A stretch of DNA of 7,346 nucleotides from Burkholderiales bacterium. Lineage in GTDB: Bacteria > Pseudomonadota > Gammaproteobacteria > Burkholderiales > Burkholderiaceae_C. The stretch is from the NCBI GenBank assembly GCA_011390055.1, contig JAABTC010000083.1, forward strand, positions 1 to 7,346, written 5' to 3'. Within the stretch, counting starts at the first letter, position 1. Each line of letters starts with the position of its first letter. The position numbers and the translations under genes are program-made. Shown piece by piece: positions 7,210-7,346 of this stretch. Below the pieces are notes generated by a model. The model did not search any database, was not told the DNA's origin, and saw only the letters and a program-made list of their open reading frames with translations.

Positions 7210-7216
7210 CCTTGCC

Positions 7217-7346
7217 ATGGCCTTTTCCCTTCAATGGCGCGCTGGCGTCGCCTCCGCACTGGTTGCTGCTGCGCTGCTCGCAGCCTGCGGCGGTGGGGAC
7301 TCCGGACCAACCACGACACGCGTCGTGTCCTTCGGCGACAGCCTGT
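7217..7346 (+). CDS. SGNH/GDSL-family lipoprotein, N-terminal end (partial)
   Basis: Only the first 43 codons are present; the frame is open to the right edge. The start is an ATG with a strong AAGGAGA site. The protein begins with a lipoprotein signal peptide (MAFSLQWRAG, then an Ala/Leu/Val core) and lipobox LAAC with Cys24, followed by GGGDSG, which argues for outer-membrane sorting. After a short linker comes RVVSFGDSL (35-43), the block I strand and GDSL motif of SGNH hydrolases, with the nucleophile serine at residue 42. The family includes esterases and lipases acting on varied substrates; the substrate here cannot be told. The catalytic Asp/His block would be beyond the window. It is a likely tandem paralogue of the preceding degenerate SGNH lipoprotein, with which it shares the lipobox, CGGG and strand-FGD layout. 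Confidence 0.85.
   Translation, partial: MAFSLQWRAGVASALVAAALLAACGGGDSGPTTTRVVSFGDSL

Overview
The window is GC-rich bacterial chromosome, apparently from a betaproteobacterium of the order Burkholderiales (Rubrivivax/Leptothrix/Comamonadaceae-like). The grounds are the very high GC content with G/C at third codon positions, the purC / purE-purK / Sua5 neighbourhood next to a class II fructose-bisphosphate aldolase, and Burkholderiales-like protein sequences. The assignment rests on recognition, not on a search. I see no RNA genes, CRISPR arrays, insertion sequences or prophage genes.

Layout. 1-193: the C-terminal end of a class II fructose-1,6-bisphosphate aldolase. 193-1095: purC (SAICAR synthetase), whose ATG overlaps the aldolase stop by one base. 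1097-2263: an unrecognised 388-residue helical-repeat (TPR-like) protein, one base after purC. These three form a tight + strand operon. On the - strand, 3271-2318, lies a thioredoxin-TPR protein of the CnoX/YbbN chaperedoxin type, converging on the operon and divergent from purE. From 3341 the + strand carries purE (TTG start), purK and a long Sua5-type threonylcarbamoyl-AMP synthase in a compact operon (gaps of 10 and 5 bases). After a 59-base gap comes a predicted outer-membrane lipoprotein with a degenerate SGNH/GDSL-hydrolase fold (6118-7071). A second lipoprotein (7217 to the window edge) begins with an intact GDSL motif.

How the genes work together. PurK and PurE run consecutive steps (AIR to N5-CAIR to CAIR), and PurC converts CAIR to SAICAR, so three successive steps of purine synthesis sit here, split by the TPR gene and the antisense cnoX-like gene. 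Sua5 supplies threonylcarbamoyl-AMP for tRNA t6A modification; like PurK it consumes ATP and bicarbonate. The aldolase belongs to central carbon metabolism.

The most unusual object is the lipoprotein at 6118-7071. It keeps the layout of an SGNH hydrolase (a GD motif at the nucleophile block, GLND, and a C-terminal aspartate), but the nucleophile serine is glutamate (E41), the C-terminal histidine is leucine (L295), and there is no histidine at all after residue 95. It looks like a secreted pseudo-hydrolase next to a paralogue that keeps at least the serine. Most of the rest is ordinary housekeeping sequence.
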